Positions 18,318 to 27,825 are shown, counted from the first letter of the stretch. The stretch is DNA of 64,000 bases from Bacteroidota bacterium (GCA_947468275.1 CANIKO010000012.1:1-64000), one strand, 5' to 3'. Notes: a model not told the origin generated them from the letters alone. Numbers and translations: made by a program.

Positions 18318-21300
18318 TTACTTTATTGGCAATGAAATATAAAACTGGCTTCCTTTGCCTTTTTGCGAGGTAAACCAAATTTTGCCATTACTATTTTCTA
18401 TTATTTTTTTGGAAATGGCCAACCCCAAGCCCATTCCTGAATTTTTTGTACTAAAACTTGGCACAAATATTTTGGCTTTGATATCATCACTCATTCCATC
18501 GCCATTATCTTTAATAGTAATGAGCACTTCTTTGTTTTTAACAGTATAATTTATACTTATTACTCCTTCCTTTTCGGAAGGTATGCTTTGTATTGCATTT
18601 TTTAAAATATTGGTAAACACACGCCCTATCTGGTCGGGGTCGGTATGAACAATGGCCGGTTCCAAGTTTTTATCATAAATAAATTCTACATTTTCTGATT
18701 GTTCAAAAAGATGAATTGTGGATAGCAAAATTTCATCAATCCGACAATCCATAAATTGGTTGGTAGGCAATTTTCCGAAGGATGAAAACTCAGTGGCCAA
18801 GCGGCTTAAGCTCTCAATTTGTTCAATCAATATAGCAGTTACCCGTTTAAAAGTAGCATCTAATTTTTCCTTATCACCGCCCCAAGCACGCTGTAAATGC
18901 TGAATATTAAGTTTCATGGGAGTGAGTGGATTTTTTATTTCATGAGCCACTTGTCGGGCCATTTCTTTCCAAGCTCCTTCTCGTTCCGATTCAGAAAGTT
19001 TATGGGCACTTTCCTCCAACTCCATCACCATTTTATTGTATTGCTTTACCAATTGCCCAATTTCATCCTCCCGTTGCCATTCTATTATTTCATTTTTTGA
19101 GGAAATACTGGTTTGTGAAAGTTTTTCCCGGATTAATTGAAGTGGTAATGAAATGCGCTGACCAATGAAATAGGCTATTACAATTGCAATTAAAAGTAAC
19201 AGAAAATAAATATTAATCAACGAAACCAAAAAGGATGAAATCTCTTTATCAATCTCAGACTTCTCAGTAAAATAAGGCAAATTGAGATAGGCTTTAATTA
19301 CTTTTTCATCATCAAAAAGCGGAACATAACCCGAGAGATATTCAAAATCAGTTACTTTTTCCTTTTGTAATAATTGCGAAGCATTTTCAGTTCTTAACTT
19401 GTAAAAAGCCTCGGGATGCATTACTGGTGCCAAAAGATATTGTGAATAAATACCCGGCTGAGTGGATGCCAAAAGCAAACCTGAACGGTCAAAAATATTC
19501 AAATCGATACGATTGGCATCGCTCAATTGATTTACCAAAGCCCTCAGTCTATCGTCACTTCTAAGCTTCCGAGGAAGGTCGGGCTCATTTTCTAATTGAT
19601 TTAATATTTCTTTCAGCTTTTGAAACAGTTGATCTTGCTGACGTTCATTATAATTATACCTCACATATTGGATGGTAAAAAACACTGAAACTACCAACCC
19701 GAAAAATACCAATCCCACCATACTCACCTGAATCCTTGAACTTAATAATTGTCGGCGGGGACTAAAAAGTGGCACGGTTCGGCTCAACAAATCGAGTAAT
19801 GGTGCATTATTTCGATGCTTGCTTGTGAATTTTTGCCAACCAAAACGAGCAATATATATGGATGTCCACAACAGCGCAAACACAACACCCAATGCTGTGA
19901 AAAAGATAAACATGAACGAAAACAAGGCAAATGATTTTACCAAATAATCCTGTCGATTGCTGATAATAACGGTAACTCCAGGCTGAGGCGAATTAATAAA
20001 ATGCTTATAGCCACTTAGCGAAAAAAACTGATCTTCATTTTTACCCATTCCACCTTTAGGAAGTGCAAGGCTATAAGGATAATCTCCTTTTTGACTCACT
20101 AATTTCATATCCTGATAAATGGCATAGGAATAATCTTTAAAATCAAAAGCACTTTGCTCTTTTTTATCATCAAAAATATCGGGATAAGAATGAGAACTTT
20201 GAATTATTTTGGGTTGTAAAAGCAAAAAAACTGTTCCAAAATTTCCTTCCAAATTGCAGGTTTCAAATTTGGCGAGATACCCTCTTATTCCCGTTTTATT
20301 CTTTATTTGATAAAAGTGATTGCTAGTGGTTGGAAACGACTCGAACAAATACAATCGATCGAGTATTTTAAAAGTAAACCGTGCATCTATATTTATAGAT
20401 TTTTCGGTACTATCAAAACTTAATATTTTCAACTCATATTTATCCAAATAGCCCGAAAAGAAAAGGTTCTTTATTCTTTTTTCGTATTCATCTTGTCGTT
20501 TAAAAAAATTCTGAAAATCTTGAGGAGTAATAAATTCTTTGATAAGTTCTTGATCCATTAAAGCAAACTTGCTTTCCGCTTTCAAATCCTGATTAGATAT
20601 TATTTTATCTACAAAAAAATTCAAATATTCTTGCTCATGCTTTTTGTTACTATAATTAATAATAAATGCCGAAAACCCCGATATAACTAAGAGCACAAGT
20701 ATATTTAAATAAAAATCTTTTATGGCTGGCTTAAAAATAAACCACACCAAAACCAAAGTGCAAAAGGCAATTGCGGTAAGTATGGAAATCATAGCCATAT
20801 GCCCGTCTATGGTTTGAAATAAAGCATAAAAAACAAAGGCGATAGTAATACTTAGGATGAGTTGGTTACGACTTAGGTTTCGGAAACCTGTTTTTTTATA
20901 AAGAAAGCTGAACATATAAAACAGCCCCCCCATAAGGATCCCAATTAACGTTAATCCAAAAAATGAATACCAATTAATTTTTGGTAGTTCAGCAAAATGA
21001 AATGAAATATTTGAATCGACCACCAAACTCTTAATAATGGAAAATGCCAAATCAGTGGCAAATACAAAACCTATGCAAAGTAAAACTGCCTTTATCAGTT
21101 GATATTTGGAACCAGGTATATAAATAAAAAGCCCCTTTATTTTAGTAAAACAGTTAAAAATAACCAAGATGCAAATGACATGTAAGACTAAAACACCAAA
21201 GGAGGGCAGCAAAAAAGACGAAGCATATATGTCCGGATTAAAAAACTCACTATTGAGCAGTGAGGTTAAAATTAAGCGCTGATAAATTAGCACTCTAATT

Positions 21301-22031
21301 AATATTATGAAGGTGGAAATGATAAAAAAATTGAGAAGGGAAAGACCATTAATACTAGTGAGTTCAATAAATTTATAAACTAAAAACGACAACAGCAGTA
21401 TCAATAAAAATCCAATAAAAATCCAGGTTTCACTGATGCCTTCAATATCTATCAGGTTAAAACTAGCCATAAATTCACCATTTTGCCATTTCATAATAAA
21501 ACCATGTTGGGTGGCACCAATTTGATAAATATAACCTCTACCGTTATAAAAAGGATGGTCTTCTGGCAATACAGCTTTTTCGCTAAAATCACCAGCATAG
21601 TAGAGCAGGAAACATTGAAAATTTCCCACTTTCTTTTTACATACTAAAAATGAACGTTGTCCTAAATTAATAATCCCAACTGAATCCTCAAGGTTCGTTA
21701 TACTCGGATCAATAACCGCCTGATTAGAGTTCCAAAAGAAAAGGCTGTCGTTTTTGGTACAAACTAAATAAAAATGTTGCTTTTTAATGGCATCTAAGGC
21801 AGGATGGTCGGGGTTTCTTTTTTCTATTGCATTAAGTAATCCTGGATTATCGAAAAGTTGGATGGCCTGCCATTTTTTCTTAATTAGGTGATTTTGTAAT
21901 TCATCCCCAATCTTTGCCTCCTCGTTACTAACGAAGTGTCCATCAGTGATTTTATCAGTAAATAAAAGCCCCACCACTAGCAGCAATGCTATGCCAAGAT
22001 AGAAGTATGGATTTTTAAAATACTGTTTCAC
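18318..22031 (-). CDS. Large NtrY-like sensor histidine kinase
   Basis: At 1237 residues this is about twice the size of a usual sensor kinase. An N-terminal anchor and extracytoplasmic part (to about 190) is followed by about eight membrane helices. A second periplasmic region (about 480-690) leads to another TM, then a third sensor part. The last TM (about 905-925) leads to HAMP and HisKA with the phospho-accepting His near 1030 (VAHEIKNPLTPMK, the NtrY-type H box). The HATPase domain carries DNGDGM and the GMGLGLAI lid. It follows hldD by 2 bp, so it is cotranscribed. No response regulator lies next to it. The signal sensed is unknown. Confidence 0.85.
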   Translation of the reverse strand: MKQYFKNPYFYLGIALLLVVGLLFTDKITDGHFVSNEEAKIGDELQNHLIKKKWQAIQLFDNPGLLNAIEKRNPDHPALDAIKKQHFYLVCTKNDSLFFWNSNQAVIDPSITNLEDSVGIINLGQRSFLVCKKKVGNFQCFLLYYAGDFSEKAVLPEDHPFYNGRGYIYQIGATQHGFIMKWQNGEFMASFNLIDIEGISETWIFIGFLLILLLSFLVYKFIELTSINGLSLLNFFIISTFIILIRVLIYQRLILTSLLNSEFFNPDIYASSFLLPSFGVLVLHVICILVIFNCFTKIKGLFIYIPGSKYQLIKAVLLCIGFVFATDLAFSIIKSLVVDSNISFHFAELPKINWYSFFGLTLIGILMGGLFYMFSFLYKKTGFRNLSRNQLILSITIAFVFYALFQTIDGHMAMISILTAIAFCTLVLVWFIFKPAIKDFYLNILVLLVISGFSAFIINYSNKKHEQEYLNFFVDKIISNQDLKAESKFALMDQELIKEFITPQDFQNFFKRQDEYEKRIKNLFFSGYLDKYELKILSFDSTEKSINIDARFTFKILDRLYLFESFPTTSNHFYQIKNKTGIRGYLAKFETCNLEGNFGTVFLLLQPKIIQSSHSYPDIFDDKKEQSAFDFKDYSYAIYQDMKLVSQKGDYPYSLALPKGGMGKNEDQFFSLSGYKHFINSPQPGVTVIISNRQDYLVKSFALFSFMFIFFTALGVVFALLWTSIYIARFGWQKFTSKHRNNAPLLDLLSRTVPLFSPRRQLLSSRIQVSMVGLVFFGLVVSVFFTIQYVRYNYNERQQDQLFQKLKEILNQLENEPDLPRKLRSDDRLRALVNQLSDANRIDLNIFDRSGLLLASTQPGIYSQYLLAPVMHPEAFYKLRTENASQLLQKEKVTDFEYLSGYVPLFDDEKVIKAYLNLPYFTEKSEIDKEISSFLVSLINIYFLLLLIAIVIAYFIGQRISLPLQLIREKLSQTSISSKNEIIEWQREDEIGQLVKQYNKMVMELEESAHKLSESEREGAWKEMARQVAHEIKNPLTPMKLNIQHLQRAWGGDKEKLDATFKRVTAILIEQIESLSRLATEFSSFGKLPTNQFMDCRIDEILLSTIHLFEQSENVEFIYDKNLEPAIVHTDPDQIGRVFTNILKNAIQSIPSEKEGVISINYTVKNKEVLITIKDNGDGMSDDIKAKIFVPSFSTKNSGMGLGLAISKKIIENSNGKIWFTSQKGKGSQFYISLPIK

Positions 22032-22033
22032 TT

Positions 22034-22996
22034 TTAGTAATAGGAATTCGTTAACAAATAGGTATTGACATAATCCTCCACGGCTACTTCTAGTGAGGTA
22101 AACGGTTTAGAATAACCGGTTTTTATAAGTTTTTGCATTTTGGCTTCCGTGTAGTATTGATACTTTTCGCGGATATCTTCAGGGATATCGATATATTCAA
22201 TATTTACAGGTTTTTTTAAAGCTTTAAATATTGCATTTGCCAAGTCATTCCAACTGCGGGCTTGGCCAGTTCCCAAATTATAGATGGCACTTTCAGGACG
22301 GGTGTTGTATAAATACAGGATAACATCCAGCAAATCTTTTACATAAATAAAATCCCTCACCTGCTGGCCATCCGTGTATTCGGGTAAATGGCTGCGAAAC
22401 AATTTGATAAAGCCTTTCTCCTTTATCTGTGCAGAACCGTGCAATACCACAGAAGCCATGCGTCCTTTGTGATATTCATTGGGGCCAAACACGTTAAAAA
22501 ATTTAAGTCCTGCCCAAAACGGTGGGGTTTCGGTTTGTTGCAAAACCCATACATCAAAATCCTGCTTGCTTTGTCCATAGGGATTCAGCGGTTTCAATTG
22601 TGGTATTCCTTCGTGATTATCATTAAACCCATTTTCAGCCAAACCATAGGTGGCGGCTGACGAGGCATATATAAATGGCACCTTATTTTGGGTGCAATAG
22701 TTCCACAATTGGGTGGTGTATTCGGTATTTAATTGGTGAAGCAATTGGGTATCCAACTCAGTGGTATCGGTTCGGGCGCCTATATGAAATACAAAATCTA
22801 TCGTGCCCCATTGACCTGGATTTTTGATAAACTCCAATCTGTTTACTTGCTTAAAAATATCCTTTCCTTCCAGGTTTTTGTTTTTGGCAGCATCCGTAAA
22901 ATCATCCACAGCCAACACCGGGCCAAGGCCTTCGGTATTCAATCGTTTTATAAGGCAACTGCCAATAAAACCTGCGGCACCTGTTACTACTATCAT
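22034..22996 (-). CDS. hldD: ADP-L-glycero-D-manno-heptose 6-epimerase
   Basis: Short-chain dehydrogenase/epimerase (320 aa) that makes ADP-L-glycero-D-manno-heptose for LPS inner core. The NADP-binding GAAGFIGS lies at 6-13, and the catalytic Tyr and Lys are in NPYGQSK. FKFFNVFGPNEYHKGRMASVV is characteristic of HldD rather than other epimerases. First gene of a two-gene operon with the NtrY-like kinase, divergent from the tyrosine recombinase gene at 23139. Confidence 0.9.
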   Translation of the reverse strand: MIVVTGAAGFIGSCLIKRLNTEGLGPVLAVDDFTDAAKNKNLEGKDIFKQVNRLEFIKNPGQWGTIDFVFHIGARTDTTELDTQLLHQLNTEYTTQLWNYCTQNKVPFIYASSAATYGLAENGFNDNHEGIPQLKPLNPYGQSKQDFDVWVLQQTETPPFWAGLKFFNVFGPNEYHKGRMASVVLHGSAQIKEKGFIKLFRSHLPEYTDGQQVRDFIYVKDLLDVILYLYNTRPESAIYNLGTGQARSWNDLANAIFKALKKPVNIEYIDIPEDIREKYQYYTEAKMQKLIKTGYSKPFTSLEVAVEDYVNTYLLTNSYY

Positions 22997-23138
22997 TGTG
23001 TGTGCAAAATAACACTTTTTGATTCTTAGATTCCTTTAATTTTGATAACTTGGATTTAAAAAGGTTTTAGAATATTTTTGACGAAGAACCTTATAAAAAA
23101 GTTCATTTTTTCAACAGGAAACCTTAAAACGAATATAA

Positions 23139-24221
23139 ATGAAATGGCAAGCAAAAAGTATAATGTATAAAGGCCAAAGCAGGATTGCCGTATATTTTAA
23201 AAATACACCTGAACTAAATAATAGGATAAAACAACTTGAAGATGCTAAATGGAGCCAAACACTAAAAGTTTGGCACTTGCCCAATACCAAAGAAAACAAG
23301 ATAAAGTTTGGATTAATGCCATCGGCATCTACTGTATCAAAAACTACAAATACCTTAGAAATTGATTCCATTAACAAAATAATTCAATTTCAACAATGGC
23401 TTAGGAGCAAACGATATAGTGAAGCTACTGTAAAAACATACAGTGAAGCTTTGAAAACCTTCTTAAATTTTTATTCAAACAAACCAATAAATGAAATAAA
23501 CAATCAGGATGTAATATATTTTAACAATGAGTTTATACTTCGCCATGAGTTATCAGCCTCATATCAAAACCAAGTTGTAAATGCCATTAAGCTATTTTTT
23601 GCAAAAATTGAAAATACAAACTTAGATGTTGAATTAATACACCGACCTAAAAAATATAATCCTTTACCAAAAGTATTGGCAGCTGAGGAAGTAGCCTTAA
23701 TAATTAATGCCCTTGATAATATTAAGCACAAATGCATGATGAGCTTAATATACTCAGCCGGTTTAAGACGAAGCGAATTATTGAATATGAAAATTCATGA
23801 TATTGATAGCAAACGGATGCAATTATGTATTCGTAAATCCAAAGGAGGAAAGGATAGAATTGCCCCATTAAGCGAAACAGTATTGCAAATTTTAAGGCAA
23901 TACTATAAGGATTATAAGCCAAGCGATTACTTATTTGAAGGGCAAGGTGGAGAACAATACAGCGAAAGGAGTTTAGCCTTGGTATTAAAAAAAGGATGCT
24001 TACTGGCAGGCATTAAAAAACCAGTAAATCTTCATATGCTGCGACACAGTTATGCCACCCATCTTCTCGAATCAGGAACAGACTTGCGCTACATTCAAGA
24101 ACTATTGGGGCATAAAAGTAGTAAAACGACCGAAATCTACACTCATGTTAGTCAGCAATCAATTAATAAAATAGGCAGCCCCCTTGATAAACTAAATATA
24201 AAAATAGGAGGAAACGAATAA
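23139..24221 (+). CDS. Tyrosine recombinase, candidate integrase of the cassette array
   Basis: The 360-residue tyrosine recombinase breaks and rejoins DNA through a 3'-phosphotyrosine. It has an extra N-terminal module (1-60, with WSQTLKVWHLPN), a SAM-like core-binding domain (about 82-165) and a catalytic domain. All catalytic residues are present: Arg210 (SAGLRRSEL), Lys235 (SKGGKDR), His299 and Arg302 (HMLRHSYATH), His325 (LLGHKS), Tyr334 (EIYTHV). The C-terminal GSPLDKL resembles the SPLD tail of integron integrases. The extra IntI helix between the Lys and HxxR motifs is not seen. It lies 5' of and co-oriented with the cassettes, with only a terminator and the attI-like site between. 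XerC/D house-keeping function is less likely given the extra N-terminal module. Assignment as cassette integrase is inference from position. Confidence 0.85.
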   Translation: MKWQAKSIMYKGQSRIAVYFKNTPELNNRIKQLEDAKWSQTLKVWHLPNTKENKIKFGLMPSASTVSKTTNTLEIDSINKIIQFQQWLRSKRYSEATVKTYSEALKTFLNFYSNKPINEINNQDVIYFNNEFILRHELSASYQNQVVNAIKLFFAKIENTNLDVELIHRPKKYNPLPKVLAAEEVALIINALDNIKHKCMMSLIYSAGLRRSELLNMKIHDIDSKRMQLCIRKSKGGKDRIAPLSETVLQILRQYYKDYKPSDYLFEGQGGEQYSERSLALVLKKGCLLAGIKKPVNLHMLRHSYATHLLESGTDLRYIQELLGHKSSKTTEIYTHVSQQSINKIGSPLDKLNIKIGGNE

Positions 24222-24225
24222 AAGC

Positions 24226-24275
24226 AAAAAACTTCCTCCTATATTCGCATTTAAGGATATAGGAGGAAGTTTTTT
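24226..24275 (+). terminator. Strong terminator after the recombinase gene
   Basis: A perfect 19-bp inverted repeat pairs 24226-24244 with 24257-24275, has a 12-base loop and ends in T6. It isolates recombinase transcription from the cassettes behind it. Confidence 0.9.
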
Positions 24276-24290
24276 AGAAAAAGAGTTTCC

Positions 24291-24310
24291 GCTATAACTA
24301 AGTTATGTGC
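24291..24310 (+). other. attI-like insertion site of the array
   Basis: GCTATAAC at 24291-24298 and GTTATGTGC at 24302-24310 form two inverted core sites only 3 bp apart, with no hairpin arms. The right core is complementary to the left core of site 3 (25506-25514), so it marks the start of cassette A. It may be a true attI or an attC site whose stem was lost. Confidence 0.5.
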
Positions 24311-24358
24311 AACCCTTGGACAAATTAAACTTTGAAACAATAATTCAGTCGAATATAT

Positions 24359-25486
24359 ATGAAAAAAATTATACTATTTATCAGCTTGACCATAATAACA
24401 CTGACTTCGGTTTTTTGTCAAAACGTGTATGACAGCATTTATGTTGGTAATCGTTGGCGTACTTACATGACGCACCTTCCAATTGGATACAATCCCTCTA
24501 ATCATTATCCATTGGTCTTAGCATTTCACGGAGGAAGTCCTTTGGGTTATCAATCAATTCAATATCAATCAGGCCTATCCCAAAAGGCAGACACTTCAAA
24601 CTTTATTGTGGTTTACCCAGAAGGCGTAAAGGTTTCAGGTAATAGGACTTGGAATGCAGGTGGCTGTTGTGCTCCTGCAACTACTCTAAATATTGACGAT
24701 GTTGGATTTGTTAATTCATTATTGAATAACCTATTTACCGCAAGACCAATTGATACGACTCGTGTTTATGCAACTGGATTTTCAAATGGTTCATTGCTTT
24801 GTTACCGTCTTGCAAATCAATTGACACACAGATTCGCTGCAATTGCTCCGGTAGCAGGTGATTTGATGTATTATCCTTGGAATCCATCGAGAGTTATTCC
24901 AATTATAAGTTTCCATTCCTATTTAGACCAAAATGTAAAGTATTTTGGAGGAATAACAGTTGGGGCAACAGGAACTTATTTCCCTCCTCAAGATAGTATG
25001 TTCAATATAATCAGTTCAAATTATAATTGCACGGTATTGAAAGACACATTATATCACAATGTCAGTCAATACGACCACTTTAAATATTCAAATTGTTCTT
25101 GCAACTCGGTTATAGAACAATATGTTAGTTATGATGGTGAACACTCTTGGCCTGGTGGACTTGCTTCAGGGGGTGTTACGGTAAGCAATCAGTTTAGTGC
25201 AACATATTTAATGTGGCAATTTTTTCAGAACTATACCACTACTTGTTTGACAACAGGAATTAACAATATTCCCGATAAGGTACACTCGAAAGTATATCCC
25301 AATCCTTTCACTGACAAAATCAATTTGACAAACACAACAGGTATGGAAAACTATATTTTATTAAATTCAATTGGGCAGGTAATCTGGACTGGTACGAAAG
25401 TAGAGCAAACCGATTTTTCATATTTGACAAACGGTCTTTACTTCCTGAAAGTTGACAGCAGAGTGATTAAATTAATTAAAGAATGA
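24359..25486 (+). CDS. Secreted PHB-depolymerase/feruloyl-esterase-like hydrolase with T9SS sorting domain (cassette A)
   Basis: The 375-residue protein has a signal peptide (cleavage near VFCQ, residue 20). Its alpha/beta-hydrolase domain is of the LpqC/poly(3-hydroxybutyrate) depolymerase type: oxyanion-hole region LAFHGGSP, nucleophile Ser142 in TGFSNGS, and a catalytic His in DGEHSWPGG near 255. NRTWNAGGCC near 95-104 is a family hallmark. From VYPNPFTD (about 311) a T9SS C-terminal sorting domain runs to the end, so the enzyme is expected at the cell surface or outside. The natural substrate may be an ester-linked polymer, but this cannot be specified. It starts about 57 bp after the attI-like core and ends 20 bp before site 3. 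Confidence 0.8.
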   Translation: MKKIILFISLTIITLTSVFCQNVYDSIYVGNRWRTYMTHLPIGYNPSNHYPLVLAFHGGSPLGYQSIQYQSGLSQKADTSNFIVVYPEGVKVSGNRTWNAGGCCAPATTLNIDDVGFVNSLLNNLFTARPIDTTRVYATGFSNGSLLCYRLANQLTHRFAAIAPVAGDLMYYPWNPSRVIPIISFHSYLDQNVKYFGGITVGATGTYFPPQDSMFNIISSNYNCTVLKDTLYHNVSQYDHFKYSNCSCNSVIEQYVSYDGEHSWPGGLASGGVTVSNQFSATYLMWQFFQNYTTTCLTTGINNIPDKVHSKVYPNPFTDKINLTNTTGMENYILLNSIGQVIWTGTKVEQTDFSYLTNGLYFLKVDSRVIKLIKE

Positions 25487-25505
25487 TATGCAGGAAAAAA
25501 GGGCA

Positions 25506-25642
25506 GCACATAACAGCACCTACAAGAAATTGGCGGTTCAGTGGTTAAATGAAGCTTTGTGCTTCGTATCAAGTTTTGTGCTGGCAGACAGTTTAGTGCT
25601 TCGAAATCGCCAACTTCTTGTAGCTGCAAACCGTTATAGGGC
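25506..25642 (+). repeat. attC-like recombination site 3
   Basis: The left core GCACATAAC is at 25506-25514 and the right core GTTATAGGGC at 25633-25642. The stem CTACAAGAAATTGGCG near the left core pairs in 15 of 16 positions with the segment just before the right spacer. The loop contains four TTTGTGCTTC-like repeats about 18-20 bp apart. Its left 40 bases are almost identical to those of sites 5 and 6, as in the homogeneous repeats of large chromosomal integrons. Confidence 0.8.
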
Positions 25643-25845
25643 ATTGTAAAACGACAGACAGAAAAGTAAATCGACAGACAGAAAATGAAAAGAAAAGCCA
25701 ACGCTTCGACAAAATCAAAAGAGGTGCAACCCAACACACAAGCCGACACACAGTTGCACCACATTTGCTTTTGCCCCAACGCACCAGCAAAACGACAAAT
25801 GACTGCAAATTTTAATACTTTTGACAACTAACACTTTGAAGCATA
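25643..25845. repeat. Leader of cassette B with hairpin-forming repeats
   Basis: The GACAGACAGAAAA motif occurs twice at about 25652-25685. An inverted repeat GAGGTGCAAC / GTTGCACC follows, and related pieces (GTTGCAC, ATTTGC, TTTTGCC, CCAACGCA) recur at the other end of the same cassette at 31285-31370. A TACTTTTG promoter box is at 25816-25823. No gene is seen. Confidence 0.45.
25816..25823 (+). promoter_or_regulatory. Putative -7 box for the defence operon
   Basis: TACTTTTG fits TAnnTTTG and lies 22 bp before the ATG at 25846. A matching -33 TTTG at the right distance is not clear, so the call is tentative. Confidence 0.35.
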
Positions 25846-27825
25846 ATGACAGCTATAATAATAATCGCAATAATAATTTTTATAATCTATGCCGCTTCGA
25901 GCAAGAAAAAACCGACCCAACAAAACACGACAAATACAAATCCCAACAACAAACAAAAATCTGAAAAGGAAATTCGAGATGAATTAGTGCAAAGTCTTAT
26001 TAAAAACATCAAAGTTACAGTGACGACATCAAGCGCAACAAGCAAATATAATGACGACTCAATTATTGATGTCACAGACCAATCCTACAGAATAAACTCA
26101 AATAGTAATTTGAAAAAATACAGTAGTGGTGTGCCCTACTGGGCACACCACTATGTTTATTCTTATTCTGAAATCAATAGTGCATCAAGTGAACAAAAGA
26201 AGTTCTACGCTATTTTCAAAAACAGCTTTTTAAATGGAGAGTATTTTGATTTAGAAGGAAACACGAATTATGCTTTCATTCTATTATTTGACTTGCTTAT
26301 TGAATTTGACAATCATAAAGACATATCTAAACTTGAAAGCCAACTTAAAATTTTAGGACAATGCTATCCAAAAACGAAATCATATGGTATATCATTCCTA
26401 ATTCAAAAAATGGAGGCAAATGGCGACAGTGATGGCGTTTCAAGACTTAGAGCAGAAGACAGATATAGTTATCAAAACTACAACACAGATTACGACTATT
26501 GGAGATTAGGGAGTAAGTACAAAACCAAACTAAAACTGAATGACGAAGAAGTTAAACTCCTAAACAAACTATGGTATCCGAGCAATAACTTTTGCAGTGT
26601 TGAATATTGTTGTATTGAAATTTTAAAACTCTATATTACTGTCATTGAAGAGTTAAAAGCCAGTTACATTGCGGAAGGAACAACAATTGATGCTCAATTC
26701 TTAACGGTTGCAGATGTAATTGCAAGAAAACATTTTAAATACAAGAATGGAAGTCAGAATTACAAGTATTGTATTGAAACAACAACCAATGAATTTTACT
26801 CTCATATTTTCAAACATTGTGAAAATGCCGTTCGTGAATATTACGGACATAAGAGAAAAATAAACACTGACACCTATTATACAACAGTAGAAGCAAAGAC
26901 GGAATTTGAAACTAAAATAATTTCCAAAGTATCAGGATTGCTACCCGTACTTATTTCTAAAGTTTCGGCACCAGACGAAGCCACAGAAATTGAATTGTAT
27001 TCACAAAATACAAATCGGTGGAAAATAAAGTTCGAGGAGTTAACTACACGCTATAATGAAAAGCCTAAAGAGTTTATTGATTCAATTGTCGCTGTTGGTA
27101 AACTAAATAAAAAGAATCCATCAATTGAAAATATTTTTTTTGAAGCATCAAAATTTATTGCAAAATATGATAAGGAATCAGCTCTTTCACTTTATGTTCA
27201 TTACTTATTTCACGATTTAAAATCTGCCACTTTCGATAATAAACAACTCACAAAAACTATTCAGAAAAGTTTATTCAAAACTAATGAACAATTACACGAT
27301 TTTGAAATAATTGTTAGTGAGTTAATCAAAGACAAAGATTTAGAAAAAGCATTAAAAAATGTTTCCAAAGTTTATGAAGTGAAACGAAAGAAAATACAAC
27401 TTAATAAAACTTCAATACAAGAAGTTCAGCAACAACACTCCGGAACTGTTGAACTACTTAATGAATATTTAAAAGACGATTTTGAGGATGAGAACAATTC
27501 TATAAAGTCGCAAGAAATAAACAATGAAGAAATAAAAATCGAAATCACGCAGAAAAGTGAAGAGACCTCTCATTCTGCATTTGTTAGCAACTTGACATTC
27601 TCCCCAATACACATATCGGCTTTGGAGCTTTTCTCAAAGAGTAATTTTTCAATTCCACAAAGCGAACTTGAAATATTTGCAAAATCAAAAGGCATCTTTA
27701 AAAATCAATTAATCGAAAGCATTAATGAAACTTGCTATGATTTTTTAGATGATGTATTGATTGAGGAAGAAGACGATTATTACACAATTAACACAAACTA
27801 TTTTCAAAGAATTTCTGTACAATGA
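25846..27825 (+). CDS. TerB-N/TerB-C domain protein, first gene of a BREX-related defence module (cassette B)
   Basis: The 659-residue protein starts with a membrane anchor (ITAIIIIAIIIFIIYA). The part at about 85-200 fits TerB-N: FYAIFKNSFLNGEYFDLEG, then YAFILLFDLL. The C terminus (about 575-655) fits TerB-C: a wHTH-like stretch ending in SINETCYDFLDDVLIEEED. TerB-N/TerB-C proteins belong to Ter-linked stress and conflict systems. It overlaps the BrxD-like gene by 4 bp. This points to a complex with the ATPase and helicase, perhaps anchored to the membrane. Domain calls rest on my reading of motifs, with no profile search. Confidence 0.65.
   Translation: MTAIIIIAIIIFIIYAASSKKKPTQQNTTNTNPNNKQKSEKEIRDELVQSLIKNIKVTVTTSSATSKYNDDSIIDVTDQSYRINSNSNLKKYSSGVPYWAHHYVYSYSEINSASSEQKKFYAIFKNSFLNGEYFDLEGNTNYAFILLFDLLIEFDNHKDISKLESQLKILGQCYPKTKSYGISFLIQKMEANGDSDGVSRLRAEDRYSYQNYNTDYDYWRLGSKYKTKLKLNDEEVKLLNKLWYPSNNFCSVEYCCIEILKLYITVIEELKASYIAEGTTIDAQFLTVADVIARKHFKYKNGSQNYKYCIETTTNEFYSHIFKHCENAVREYYGHKRKINTDTYYTTVEAKTEFETKIISKVSGLLPVLISKVSAPDEATEIELYSQNTNRWKIKFEELTTRYNEKPKEFIDSIVAVGKLNKKNPSIENIFFEASKFIAKYDKESALSLYVHYLFHDLKSATFDNKQLTKTIQKSLFKTNEQLHDFEIIVSELIKDKDLEKALKNVSKVYEVKRKKIQLNKTSIQEVQQQHSGTVELLNEYLKDDFEDENNSIKSQEINNEEIKIEITQKSEETSHSAFVSNLTFSPIHISALELFSKSNFSIPQSELEIFAKSKGIFKNQLIESINETCYDFLDDVLIEEEDDYYTINTNYFQRISVQ

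Noticed and set aside
23139-24221. Housekeeping XerC or XerD
   Set aside because: The extra N-terminal module, the SPLD tail and the location in front of the cassette sites speak for a mobile-element integrase, although a Xer-like origin is likely.
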